Source: Athripsodes cinereus
Lineage: Eukaryota; Arthropoda; Insecta; Trichoptera; Leptoceridae
Reading direction: 5' to 3'
Length of the DNA: 64,000 nt
NCBI GenBank assembly: GCA_947579605.1
Contig: OX388319.1
Span: 23,573,447 to 23,637,446 of the forward strand
Below the pieces are notes generated by a model. It was not told the DNA's origin. It was given only the letters and a program-made list of their open reading frames with translations, and did not search any database. Positions 52,768-62,289 of this stretch are shown piece by piece (the stretch's first letter is position 1; each line of letters begins with the position of its first letter). The position numbers and the translations under genes are program-made.

Positions 52768-52935
52768 TAATGCAATTTGAAACAAGTGTTCCTTTCTACT
52801 ATTGTTTGTTAATTCGCAGAGAGACGTCTTTCGACTTATAAGGTCATTATCAATCTCTATCTTATAAGTCGAAAGACGTCTCTCTGCGAATTAACAAACA
52901 ATAGTAGAAAGGAACACTTGTTTCAAATTGCATTA
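52768..52935. mobile_element. Perfect palindrome, 75-bp arms, 18-bp loop
   Basis: Arms 52768-52842 and 52861-52935 are exact inverted copies with no mismatch by eye. The sequence then goes on with TTATGGAATTCTACTACGTG, the family end seen at 43550 and 58655. A hammerhead-like motif is formed by the left arm plus loop. Perfection implies a young insertion or gene conversion. Confidence 0.9.
52818..52858 (-). ncRNA. Hammerhead-ribozyme-like fold, core mutated
   Basis: Minus strand: AGAGA, TTGATAA, T, GAC-CTTATAA-GTC, GAAA, GACG, TC, TCTCT. AGAGA/TCTCT form helix I; GAC/GTC, extended by TTATAA self-pairing, form helix II. Core strand 1 has changes at C3 and G8. Confidence 0.45.
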
Positions 52936-53042
52936 TTATGGAATTCTACTACGTGTGCACCGACACAATTAATATATAATATTGTAATGGAAAAAGTGGA
53001 ATAGATATCATGGAAGGAAAAGAAAAGAGGTTAGTGTACATA

Positions 53043-53105
53043 TCGCGGAGGTTTGTTCTTCTTTATGAGTCACGGCGTTCTGGCTTCGATTCTCGGTCAG
53101 AGTGG
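53043..53105 (+). mobile_element. tRNA-derived SINE S1, degenerate
   Basis: GCGGAGGTTTGTTCTTCTTT, ATGAGTCACGGCGTTCTGG, CTTCGATTCTCGGTCAGAGT parallels 14182-14243. Confidence 0.6.
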
Positions 53106-53139
53106 AACTTATACAAATAGGGCTAGAGCTAATTTTATT

Positions 53140-53201
53140 TGTTTTTTTTTTAAATTTTATTCTTCACTGTACATTGGTTAAAATATTACAAATCAAAACT
53201 A
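53140..53201 (-). repeat. Family B copy, left of the LINE-d insertion
   Basis: TTTTATTCTTCACTGTACAT, TGGTTAAAATATTACAAATC. The copy resumes after 53606 with AAGTATTATAAAATATC..., GAGGGTGAGTTTATCGCTGG (to about 53685). The LINE therefore landed inside a pre-existing family B copy. Confidence 0.65.
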
Positions 53202-53606
53202 CTTACTTACTTACTTCCGATGGCCGAACAGCCTTTGTAGGACCTTTTCCTCCGAAACAATAGCTCTCCAAGCCTTTCTATCCTGAGCAATGAACTGCCA
53301 GTCGTCTTTAGCATTGAGCTCCTCCAGATCTCGGTTGATGTTATCTAACAATCTTTGTCTTCTGTCTTTTGAAAATAGGATTCTAAGAAAAATATTGGGT
53401 CCACGACCAGGTATTGCAGAAGGAACTTGGAGGCTTAAAAGTAATGAAGAAATTCGCTCCACAACTAAACAACCTTTCATCACAAGTGAGATCAGATCCC
53501 GAAGATTGGCATGGATTGGCCACGTCGTTAGATCCGGAGAAGAAAGGGCGACTAAAGGTATTCTGCAGGGTATACCTGAGGGCATAAGACCGTTAGGCAG
53601 ACCAAG
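53202..53606 (-). pseudogene. LINE-d 3' end with 5' inversion and 14-bp target duplication
   Basis: ACAAATCAAAACTA flanks both sides (53188-53201, 53607-53620). The minus-strand 3' part reads RRQRLLDNINRDLEELNAKD, DWQFIAQDRKAWRAIVSEEK, VLQRLFGHRK, TAA and a (TAAG)n tail. The upstream part (from ~53363) is inverted and reads on plus: ENRILRKILGPRPGIAEGTW, SRRLAWIGHVVRSGEERATK, PLGRPRQ. The coding order is continuous across the inversion (GRPRQ then RRQRLL). The duplication begins ACAA, matching the AGACAA at the break. This is the hallmark of twin priming. Confidence 0.9.
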
Positions 53607-53686
53607 ACAAATCAAAACTAAGTATTATAAAATATCAGTTGCACAATTCGATGCACAGAGGGTGAGTTTATCGCTGGAATTAAATT

Positions 53687-54149
53687 TTAAAATCATTATT
53701 GTCTGTGGATATTATGTGGAGGGTTGTGATTAATTTCAGGTAGGATTTTTTCGACAAAAGCTCTTCAGACGAACATTGAGCCCTTCCTTAGAAAGAACTT
53801 GTATGAAGAGTATGGTTGACATAGGAACTGACATTCTTGTAACATCCATGGGTCAGAAAAGGTGCAAAATCTATCATCTAATGTGTGTGTCCTGGGTCTA
53901 TTGCATGTCTTTGGTGAATTATAATAATTATAGGTATCGCGTTATCATCCAAAAAGTACCTACCCATAGAACAATTACATATCTGTATGAATTGTCTGTA
54001 TTAATAGATTAAAGTCAGTAAAGGAAATTTTTCTGGACTCCACATTTTAGTGTTTTGAATTATTATAATATTCATTTGTTTTACTTTTACTACCTTTTAC
54101 CTTCTCATTTTTTGTAATTTTATTTTTCTGTTGTATCTGCTTACATATC
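53687..54149. other. Unassigned
   Basis: Plus ORF 53776-54012 (78 codons) starts MSPSLERTCMKSMV and has no recognisable domain. Confidence 0.3.
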
Positions 54150-54248
54150 TCGGCTAGGAAGACATCGAAGGAATATTGCCTAAAGATACCACAATTGGTG
54201 GATTTGGCGTGCCAGCCCTTCAGGCTGCTCGCTCATATGGATCCTCCT
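54150..54248 (+). other. Coding-like remnant of unknown origin
   Basis: In one frame: EDIEGILPKDTTIGGFGVPA, LQAARSYGSS, then TGA. IGGFGVPALQ recalls GGLG-P motifs near the C-terminus of some LINE polymerases, but the match is too short to name. Confidence 0.25.
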
Positions 54249-54359
54249 GAGTGGACAAATTTGCTTGTTCAGATATAAGAATAACATAAATGGAAGTCCC
54301 CGAATTTCTGCACTATCAGGGTGGTCGGTGGGTATTCCGATGTTGAATTTAAGGTTTTA

Positions 54360-54460
54360 CGTAGTCCCGTCCAGGACATTACCAAATCCTCATTTGATAG
54401 AACCCTAGACGGGATTTGAACCCTTGAAAAAACACACCTCGCGATAAAGATGTGTTGCGG
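54360..54460 (-). mobile_element. tRNA-like SINE fragment
   Basis: Minus strand: ATCTTTATCGCGAGGTGTG, then AAGGGTTCAAATCCCGTCTA (B-box) and GGGTTCTATCAAATGAGG. Related to 16313-16380. Confidence 0.5.
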
Positions 54461-55869
54461 TGTATTTTTTAAGCTTTATTATGATAATTTCATGTGTTTT
54501 TATTTACATTATTGTTGTAGATCCAAACACTTACAGATAAGAGAATTAGGCCTAACATGTTCCGGACACTGCACGGATACCTTATGTTCATCTTGAAAAG
54601 GGAATCTTATCACGTGGTTGTAGGTAAGTGTGGGAGAGAGTGTTCAGAATAATAAATTAAAATGAGAAGAGAATACCTACTATAAGGACCTATATTTCAA
54701 TAAGCCCTTAGGGTTACCATTATCCTGAGCTAGCCCGTAATTCGAATAAACTTACTTTCACGTTCAATAAGTTATTTTATACAAAGAGTCATTAACCATT
54801 TCTTCCCAACGTTGCGTTCACCCAACACTAAGTTTAACTTTACAAAATGCAGTCAAAACGAATTAATTTCACAAATCTCACTATACATAATGTTTAAAGG
54901 CATTCATTAGCTCTTGTTTATGTGTTTGTAATTTTAAAATTGAACCAAAAAGAATACTAAAACGAGTTTTTTTTTCTATATTATTCAATAATTTATTTCA
55001 AGTGTTAAAATATATTTAGTTCGAATGTTATTTTCATGTTTCTATCTGCTATATATGTGAAATGGATAAATTTTTTTTTATTATATTGAACTGTGACGCA
55101 GCAGTGAATGATTTATGTATACGTTGCGTTTACGCAACGTTGGGAGATCCCCAGTTAGCGTTCGTCCTAAGATAAGTCGTGAATATTTGGTACAAATAAG
55201 ACTTTTAAGTGAATATTTTGGTGTTTATAAATTATTTTGTAATCTTAAAGCTTTTTAAGTACATTTTATAATAATATTATATTAAGACTCGTATTTCTTA
55301 TGATATAAATTTTCTTTAAAAACAATTTTGGATTTATAGAACGCATTTTTTGCCTTATTTTTTAAATAAAAAATGACTTTCTTCAAGGGGAATTTTCATT
55401 TGGAGTGTTTTTCAAATTTTCATGAGTAATTTCCCAACTTTTCTTTAGTTTTATTCATCAAATGTGCATTTATTTTAAATTTTGAACAAATAAAAGCAAG
55501 TTATCGAAAATTTTCAAAGATTTTATTTTACCGGAGAACTCCCAACGTTTCGTCAACGCAAGATTATGTGCGGTGTAAACGACAATACATAATGCTATTT
55601 TTTTTTCTTTATTATATTATTTTAATTATATTAAAGAAAAATTTATGAAGAAATTGCATATAGTTTCATGATTTCTAACCTTGGGAAGAAATGGGTTAAG
55701 ACTGACGCTCAATTATACTTATCATCCTTTACATCAAGTAATTATTTTTAATTTTAAGTGATCAATCTAATTTTGATTACAATGGAATAATAGTATAAAA
55801 TACTTCACTATTTAGGTTCATGTAACTGAATGTCACTTCATTATTTCCTTTTATTTTTGAGTAAATTAG
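54461..55869. other. AT-rich, no gene seen
   Basis: GTTGCGTTTACGCAACGTTG (55122-55141) is a short palindrome, and CCCAACGTTGCGTTCACCCA (54807) and CCCAACGTTTCGTCAACGCA (55541) echo it. These AACGTTG(C) words may be ends of an old inverted element. Confidence 0.4.
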
Positions 55870-56125
55870 ATGTTTATTGATTTGGCAGTAACATTGTGGT
55901 AGTCTATAAACAATATTACGATTTTTTTAATTATATTTTTATGTAATAGGTACCCTAATATTTTTATACGCACCACCAAGATTTTGACAGGGATCCTGTC
56001 ATCTACAAGCGCAATAGAATGACAGGATATAGAATTCCTGTTAAAACATTGAACAAGCGTAGTATAAAATCTCGTATTAGTGGTATTAGTAAATATTTTA
56101 ACTCCAAAGATTCGTAATAATGTAA
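55870..56125 (-). mobile_element. Inverted-repeat element with hammerhead-like core, copy 2
   Basis: Left flank GATTTGGCAGTAACATTGTG matches 26137-26156. Inside, minus strand gives GCGC, TTGTAGA, T, GACAGG-ATC-CCTGTC, AAAA, TCTTGG, TG, GTGC: helix I (GCGC/GTGC with one G-T) and helix II are kept, but the GAAA core is lost. Right arm TATTTTAACTCCAAAGATTC mirrors the left only loosely. Confidence 0.6.
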
Positions 56126-56564
56126 TATATAATAGTCACCCTAAAGTTTATTAGGTTTGAAAATCAAAATTATTCAATTAAAGATTATCTCAGGATAAAG
56201 GTCACCCTAAGAGTACTTGGAAATATCGGGCCTTTGTATGGCTAACTTTATTATTCTGAGAAAGCAACACTTGTTGCTTTATTCTGTCTGGAAGATGGGA
56301 AAAACAATAACTTCTTAGCAAGGAACCTTTAATATTAGGACAATAATATCTATGCCATCACAGAATCTAGTCACAATTATGTAAGAGCCAGTGGATTTAT
56401 CATTTATCGGGTTAGTTGGCAGATTTCACAAATTAGCGATAAACTCACCCTCTGTGCCATCGATATTATGGTATTTTGTCATGATTGATGTTATCACCAA
56501 TATACAGTTGAGAATAAAAATAAATAAATATAATTACTTCAATTTTAGCAGTGGAGATCATTTT
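56126..56564. other. Unassigned
   Basis: ACAGAATCTAGTCACAATTA near 56360 may be a remnant family A tail; TGCCATCACAG is shared. Plus ORF 56391-56600 is not recognisable. Confidence 0.35.
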
Positions 56565-56800
56565 ACATCTTGGCATCGGCATATCTCACAAGTACGGTAG
56601 CCAGCAGAGCAACTGCATATAATAAACATGCAAGCTGTCTTCTTTGTGTTAACAAAAAATAAGACGTTTAGGATGAGCGGCAAACCTCATCGCTGAATTT
56701 AAGCTATTAAATGTCTTTATTTATTCGAATAACTTCCTTTTACAGGACACTAGAAAACTTATAGAAAAGAGTGGAAAACTAACTCTGCTCCATGGAACAA
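56565..56800 (-). repeat. Family A copy
   Basis: GGCATATCTCACAAGTACGG, TAGCCAGCAGAGCAACTGC, GGCAAACCTCATCGCTGAAT, TTACAGGACACTAGAAAACT, AGAAAAGAGTGGAAAAC. Confidence 0.8.
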
Positions 56801-56854
56801 TCAATTTATAAATAGCAACTTATAACAGCAATATAAATCAGAATGTACACGCAT

Positions 56855-56915
56855 CCCTCCATGGTCTAATGACTAACGCACTGGACTTGCGACACAGAGG
56901 TTTGATGTCTAGTGA
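56855..56915 (+). mobile_element. tRNA-like SINE head
   Basis: CCATGGTCTAATGACTAACG, CACTGGACTTGCGACACAGA, GGTTTGATGTC: A-box and B-box-like words at tRNA spacing, then a non-tRNA body. Confidence 0.5.
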
Positions 56916-57089
56916 AGGTGTGAAATTTCATTGAATGTTTTATACTTGTGACGGTGTGCCATTAGCTGGACAAAACTTTACTCGAGATTTGTCTCTATAA
57001 GGAGGATGTTTAGGACATATTGCAAAACTTGAACAGTTATTTTCAATAAAAAAATACAAAAATTTAAAAAAAAATTAAATTGTGATTTT
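56916..57089. other. Unassigned
   Basis: Probably the body of the SINE above; ends in A-rich DNA (57045-57080). Confidence 0.3.
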
Positions 57090-57612
57090 CCTATACATTT
57101 AATCATGTATTCATCAATGTATTATATATTATATATATGTTCATTGACGGTTTAATTTTTCTTTATTTTGTTAACATTTTATTTTTCTTTGTTTTTGTAA
57201 CAAATATTTTATATCATTCTATTTTTTAATACATAATCTAATTTGCTTTGTACTATATTTATTGACATTCTAATCATCCTAATAGCATATTATCAAAATA
57301 TTATCTTTGTTTTTCTGATCGGAATTTTTTATTTTATTTTTTATTTTGACATATTCATGCTTGTTTGAATTGATATAATTAATGCAATTTTTTTATCGTT
57401 AACATTTTGTTTCCTGTTGACTTCTTTTGTTTTGCTTTGTCCTTTGGTTTTTTTATTATTGACTGTTGCTTCATTAATTTATCACTTCAAATTTATATAA
57501 TAATGTATTTTTGACTATTATGTCTGTTTGTGTTTGTTGTTTGTTATACTGCTAGATTAACATGTAAAAGGCTCATGCCGTGTGTTGATTTAAATAAATA
57601 AAAATAAAATTC
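57090..57612 (+). repeat. Probable retroelement 3' UTR
   Basis: A T-rich, non-coding stretch closed by GTAAAAGGCTCATGCCGTGT, GTTGATTTAAATAAATAAAA, which looks like a LINE 3' terminus. No coding part was found upstream. Confidence 0.4.
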
Positions 57613-57908
57613 ATAATAAACTCACCCTCTGTGCATTGAATTGTATAAATAATAATTTTACGATACTTTGATTGATAATATTGTTAAAAATGCACGCGTT
57701 TTTTTGCCTAACCCTTTGATATCCGAAATGATGATTTTTCATGGCATCAGACTGTAAAGTTTTTGTGTGATCATGACTAATCATTTGGATACTTATCTGG
57801 TTGTATAATGCTGAGAAGTGTAGATGGCAGTTCTGTCGCCGTGTGAAAAAAAAAGTTTCAAATTAGCGTCATCGACTTGTTCTACTATGGATCTGATCGC
57901 CTCATTTA

Positions 57909-58452
57909 TGTGGTGTTCTCACTTTGGCGAATATCGCCAGGCTCCAAAATATCGCCAGCCATTTGAACCGTGTGAACAAAATGACAGCTAGTCTGAGACG
58001 ATAAAAAACCAGTAGAAACGATATCGTCTCGAGTTGACCACCTTCCAACTTTTCGGCCGATTGAACGATTCGCGCATGCGCAGATGTGCGCGGCGTTCGA
58101 ATCTTTGGTAAAGACTTTATAACCTATAAATTTTACAATGTTTCCCGCTTCGTGACAGCTGTTATCTTTTTGTTGGTTTGTGGCGTTTGTTTCCTTAACT
58201 AACTTAATTAAAAGGCGCCTTATAACCTCTACTATAACATTTTCGACTAAAAAATAAACACTTCGCGATCTCCATCTCGACGCCATTTTGAAAACAGTGT
58301 CAAAATCAAAGCGCATCTGACAGATCGTTTCTATATTGGTGGACTGTGTGAACAGGTGTGACGATCAATGGATGTCCGGCGAATTTTGTTTTTTCGCCTG
58401 GCGATATATTTTGAAATTCGCCTGGCGATATTCGCCAAATGTGAACACCCCA
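57909..58452 (-). mobile_element. Harbinger-like non-autonomous element, copy 2 (544 bp)
   Basis: Reverse copy of 15418-15912. TTA flanks both ends (57906-57908, 58453-58455). Termini GTGGTGTTCTCACTTTGGCG and (complement) GGGGTGTTCACATTTGGCGA. It is ~49 bp longer than copy 1, so each copy has its own indels. The 136-codon minus ORF inside begins outside the original frame and is not thought functional. Confidence 0.85.
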
Positions 58453-58569
58453 TTATACAAATATCTAGGATGTGTAAAATATACCAAAGATATTATACGT
58501 CAGAGTAATAGATAAACCTTGTTACAAAATATATTTGTTAACAATAAATTTAGTAGGTAATTTGAAAAA

Positions 58570-58690
58570 AGTTTTTCTTTCTACTATTAATTATTGATCA
58601 CGAGAATTTAAAGTAGAAAGAAACACTTGTTTCAATTACATAATTATGAAATTCTACTACGTATGCACCGACACAATAAATAAATTTGTT
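58570..58690 (+). repeat. Relative of the 52768 palindrome family
   Basis: TTTTTCTTTCTACTATTAAT faces AAAGTAGAAAGAAACACTTG, then TTATGAAATTCTACTACGTA and TGCACCGACACAAT, as after the palindrome at 52936. An older, eroded copy. Confidence 0.65.
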
Positions 58691-58985
58691 ATACTTTGTA
58701 CGCCATATCTCATTTTTAAAATAGGTAGTATTAGGTAGGTATTAAATGTATTTCCGCAACTGCCTACATTAAAAATAAATCAAAAACATTTAAATTGTAA
58801 TTTTGTACAAATCGTTCGAGGGTTGCAATATTTTCGAAATTACAAATTATTTCGAACGAAAATAGCGAAGGCAATGTACATTCCAAAATATCCTAATTAC
58901 AAACGGAAAATTTATAAATACAATTTAATTTGGGTCAGGGCAGTAGATGTACCTATTCGTACGTATCAAATCCTTGAATCAATTG
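58691..58985. other. AT-rich, nothing recognised
   Basis: No ORF or family match. Confidence 0.4.
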
Positions 58986-58989
58986 CCTA

Positions 58990-60115
58990 ATATTCTTTTT
59001 ATGGACTCCCCGGCAAAGAACAGGTCTCCCAATCTATTCTGTAAGTTTCTGAGTATCATGTAAAATGCAGGTATGTAAATTGTAAAAGACGGGTATTTCA
59101 ATCGCTTTATATTCTTTTTATGGGCTCCTTAGCAAACAACAGGTCTCCCACTCTATTCTGTAAGTTTCCGAGTGTCATGTTAAATGCAGGTATGTAAATT
59201 CACTACTATTCTTTTTATGGACTCCTTAGCAAACAACAGGTCTCCCACTCTATTCTGTAAGTTTCCGAGTGTCATGTTAAATGCAGGTATGTAAATTCAC
59301 TACTATTCTTTTTATGGACTCCTTAGCAAACAACAGGTCTCCCACTCTATTCTGTAAGTTTCCGAGTGTCATGTTAAATGCAGGTATGTAAATTCACTAC
59401 TATTCTTTTTATGGACTCCTTAGCAAACAACAGGTCTCCCACTCTATTCTGTAAGTTTCCGAGTGTCATGTTAAATGCAGGTATGTAAATTCACTACTAT
59501 TCTTTTTATGGACTCCTTAGCAAACAACAGGTCTCCCACTCTATTCTGTAAGTTTCCGAGTGTCATGTTAAATGCAGGTATGTAAATTCACTACTATTCT
59601 TTTTATGGACTCCTTAGCAAACAACAGGTCTCCCACTCTATTCTGTAAGTTTCCGAGTGTCATGTTAAATGCAGGTATGTAAATTCACTACTATTCTTTT
59701 TATGGACTCCTTAGCAAACGGCAGGCCTCCCTCTCTATTATGTAAGTTTCCGAGTGTCATGTAAAATGCAGGTATGTAAAAGACAGGTATATAAACTCAC
59801 TAATAATCTTTTTATGGACTCCTTAGCAAATAACAGGTCTTCCACTCTATTCTGTGAGTTTCCGAGTGTCATGTAAAATGCAGGTATGTAAAATACAGGT
59901 ATGCAAAAGGTAGGTATTAATTAAATACCTTGTGTAAGACATTTTGACATATTCTATTTTAAAATCAATCTTGGGACTGTTTTGATAATGAAGTATTCTG
60001 TTATTCTGAATATTTATTCTTTTGGCACGAAAAGGAATACCTGTGTGTTCATTTCATATAATTAGTATGCTGGCAACTTCAGTTGCGGAAGATGCAATGA
60101 TGGTCAATATAAGCA
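58990..60115 (+). repeat. Family A copy whose head expanded into a satellite
   Basis: The element's head (CTCCCCGGCAAAGAACAGGT, TCTGTAAGTTTCTGAGTATC) begins near 59005. The head is then repeated to about 59925, after which the rest of family A continues once (ACATTTTGACATATTCTAT..., TATTCTTTTGGCACGAAAAG, GTTGCGGAAGATGCAATGAT). Confidence 0.8.
59107..59925 (+). repeat. 97-bp tandem array, about eight units
   Basis: TACTATTCTTTTTATGGACT starts at 59204, 59301, 59398, 59495, 59592 and 59689, exactly 97 bp apart; these central units look identical. Outer units (59107, ~59790) are diverged and slightly different in length, the pattern expected when unequal exchange homogenises the middle. Confidence 0.93.
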
Positions 60116-60439
60116 GATACAAAAATAAAATCATTGAAAGAAATTGAAATCATAGAGTCAATTCGAAATATAAAAAATTATAGTTATGAGATGTAAATAT
60201 GTGATATTGCACTGATTAATCGATATTATTTAATATGAAATATAACCCTTTAATACCTCAAAGCACAAATTCTGCTTAATTTTGAATGAAAATTAGCTGA
60301 TTGTAAAACTTGTATAATTGTGTTTAATGTAGGTACATAGGTACATATTTAGGGTGTACAATTTAATTTCAATATTTTTTTTTTTAATTTAATTTTGAAA
60401 ATGTAAGTGTAAGCCATAAAGTTTCAATAAAAATAACTA
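60116..60439. other. AT-rich, nothing recognised
   Basis: No ORF or family match. Confidence 0.4.
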
Positions 60440-60650
60440 CTACTACTATCCCATAACGATATCTCCTACAAGTGGGGTAACCAGCAGACCTTTAAACATA
60501 TAAGATGTCTTCTATGTGCCTTAAAAAAAATAAGACAATCAAGATGCGTGGTAAGTCTCAATACTGAATTCTTGATCTGCCTACTTCTTACAGGATATAC
60601 TCAAAAACTTACGGAAATAAGTGGAAGACCAATTAATTGCTCTACGAAAT
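60440..60650 (-). repeat. Family A copy
   Basis: GATATCTCCTACAAGTGGGG, TAACCAGCAGACC, CTTACAGGATATACTCAAAA, ACTTACGGAAATAAGTGGAA; preceded by (ACT)n at 60438-60449. Confidence 0.75.
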
Positions 60651-60794
60651 AATCAATAATACACTGAAAATTTGAGAATATTTGTAGGAAGTAGTTTAAA
60701 TGTACGAATGGAAATAATAATTTTTGAAAACAACTAAAATATTCCAAAAAACCATTTCAGGTTCATCAGTAAAACAGTAGTAATATAGAGAGTG

Positions 60795-60872
60795 CGGATT
60801 GCGTGAGTGGGGGTGGTGGGGAGTGGGTGGGGGTAGGTGGGTGGAAAGGGAGGAAGGGAACAGGGAAGGGTG
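60795..60872 (+). other. G-rich tract with G-quadruplex potential
   Basis: GTGGGGGTGGTGGGGAGTGG, GTGGGGGTAGGTGGGTGG gives at least four G-runs of three or more with loops of 1-5 nt. Confidence 0.65.
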
Positions 60873-60984
60873 GAATCAGGATACAAAATATTTCGGCAGC
60901 TGTATCAAGACCTTTGAAAAAATATGAAACTAGAATAATTTATTGCACCAGTGCACAAAGTGTACATGACACTAATGTACACTT

Positions 60985-61370
60985 GCGAATTAATGGAAGC
61001 TGAGGTGTGTACAGCGTGCCATGGAGATAGAAATTTAATGCTAGGCATTTGTTTGAGAGCCAAGACAAGAAATGAACCATCCGACAAAAGACAAAGTCGT
61101 CGACATTGTTGATAAAGTCTCCAATATAAAATGACAATGGGCTGGTCATTAAATGGAAAGTCGAGAGAATGGCAGATGGACTTCCAGAATTCTTGAATGA
61201 AGAATGTTAGACGAGAGAAGAAATGACAGGAGGCCCCATAAAATATGGGTTGATGATATTGTTCAGATAATAAGAAAACAGTGATGTCGTATTGCTCGAG
61301 ATCAGAAAGCATGGTAAAGGTTTGAAGAGGCCTATATCCAGTTGTGGAGGGAAGAGGCAAGCAGTAAAGA
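60985..61370 (+). pseudogene. LINE-g reverse-transcriptase C-terminal relic
   Basis: Plus strand, through several frameshifts: CQRAMEIE, LGICLRDKTRNEPI, RQKTKVVDIVDKVSNIKWQW, AGHLKWK, ERMADGLPEF, then GRPP-type and ARDQKAW remnants (CTCGAGATCAGAAAGCATGG). The AMERAMLG-LRD-RN-IR and WQWAGH boxes are typical of another LINE lineage. Strongly decayed. Confidence 0.8.
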
Positions 61371-61504
61371 AGTAAGTGTACAAAAATATCTTGTAGAATT
61401 CAAACAATCCATGTTAAGAATATTATTATTTTCATCTCGAGTTTCATTTGAATTTTCTAATATTTCGACTTGTTGAACTATGGAACTGGACGGTTGATAT
61501 AACC

Positions 61505-61800
61505 ATTTTTAGGAAGTTTCAAAACTTAAAAAAAAGAGTGGATGACAATCTTCACTGTAGGAAACTCTACAGAGTAATAATTATTATTACGAATAATTTG
61601 GAACTAGCTCGATTTATGTGAATTTTATTTATTTATTTATTAAGCATCAACAGTACACTACAGACAACATATATACATAACAACAAACAATATAGTCAAA
61701 GAAGGAATCAATACATTGCCCCATTTATAAGTGTACACATTATAACAATTTGTATTATATTGAAAGCCCACAAGGTTGTCACATTTAAATAAAAAAAAGG
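61505..61800. repeat. Patchwork of retroposon fragments
   Basis: Family A head, antisense (61505-61575: AAAACTTAAAAAAAAGAGTGG, GGAAACTCTACAGAG); S1 tail, sense (61585-61622: GGAACTAGCTCGATTTATGT); then an antisense retroposon end starting (TTTA)n at 61625 and containing AAGCCCACAAGGTTGTCACA, shared with 4630-4664. Confidence 0.6.
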
Positions 61801-62149
61801 GGAAAAAATGAAAATTGATAAAGACAGGAATTTACATAAATACAATTAAAAAAACATACATGAACAACAGCTGTCCGATCTTACTAAATGTATATAGTTA
61901 CTCAATAAATATTACGCATCGGCTATTCGTCAGTAACAGAAATTACTGTCACTGTCACTGTCAAATAATGACAGTTTTGACCTTGAAGTATTTTACAAGT
62001 GATTTTACAGTAAATTATGTAAACAAAACGGCATGGATTTGACGTCTGTCAATTCAGTGGCAGAATTGTCTATACATGTAAAAAAACTTAATAGTGCCCA
62101 AACAATCAAACACAGTAGGTATTAAATAATAAAATATATCGAAAGTAAG
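61801..62149. other. Unassigned
   Basis: Plus ORF 61815-62042 has no recognisable domain. Confidence 0.35.
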
Positions 62150-62225
62150 GTTCAAATAAAAAAAATAATGTGTATAAAATACAAAGGGCGAGTTTATCGC
62201 TGAAGCGCGATTTATAGTTGCCCCA
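62150..62225 (-). repeat. Family B 5' part
   Basis: ATACAAAGGGCGAGTTTATC, GCTGAAGCGCGATTTATAG. Confidence 0.6.
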
Positions 62226-62289
62226 AATAACATTTTCCACGCTCTTGTTTCAGTCAAGACACATTTGTCATATGTGCAATGTAGATGAG

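Noticed and set aside
53211..53615. 134-codon minus ORF taken as one protein
   Set aside because: The frame crosses the LINE-d inversion; only its C-terminal half is sense, the other half is antisense of the inverted segment.
57906..58316. 136-codon minus ORF as a host gene
   Set aside because: It lies wholly inside the Harbinger-like element, starts in a shifted frame compared with copy 1, and its later part is not open in that copy.
59107..59925. CRISPR-like array
   Set aside because: Units are contiguous 97-bp repeats without unique spacers and derive from family A; the sequence is eukaryotic.
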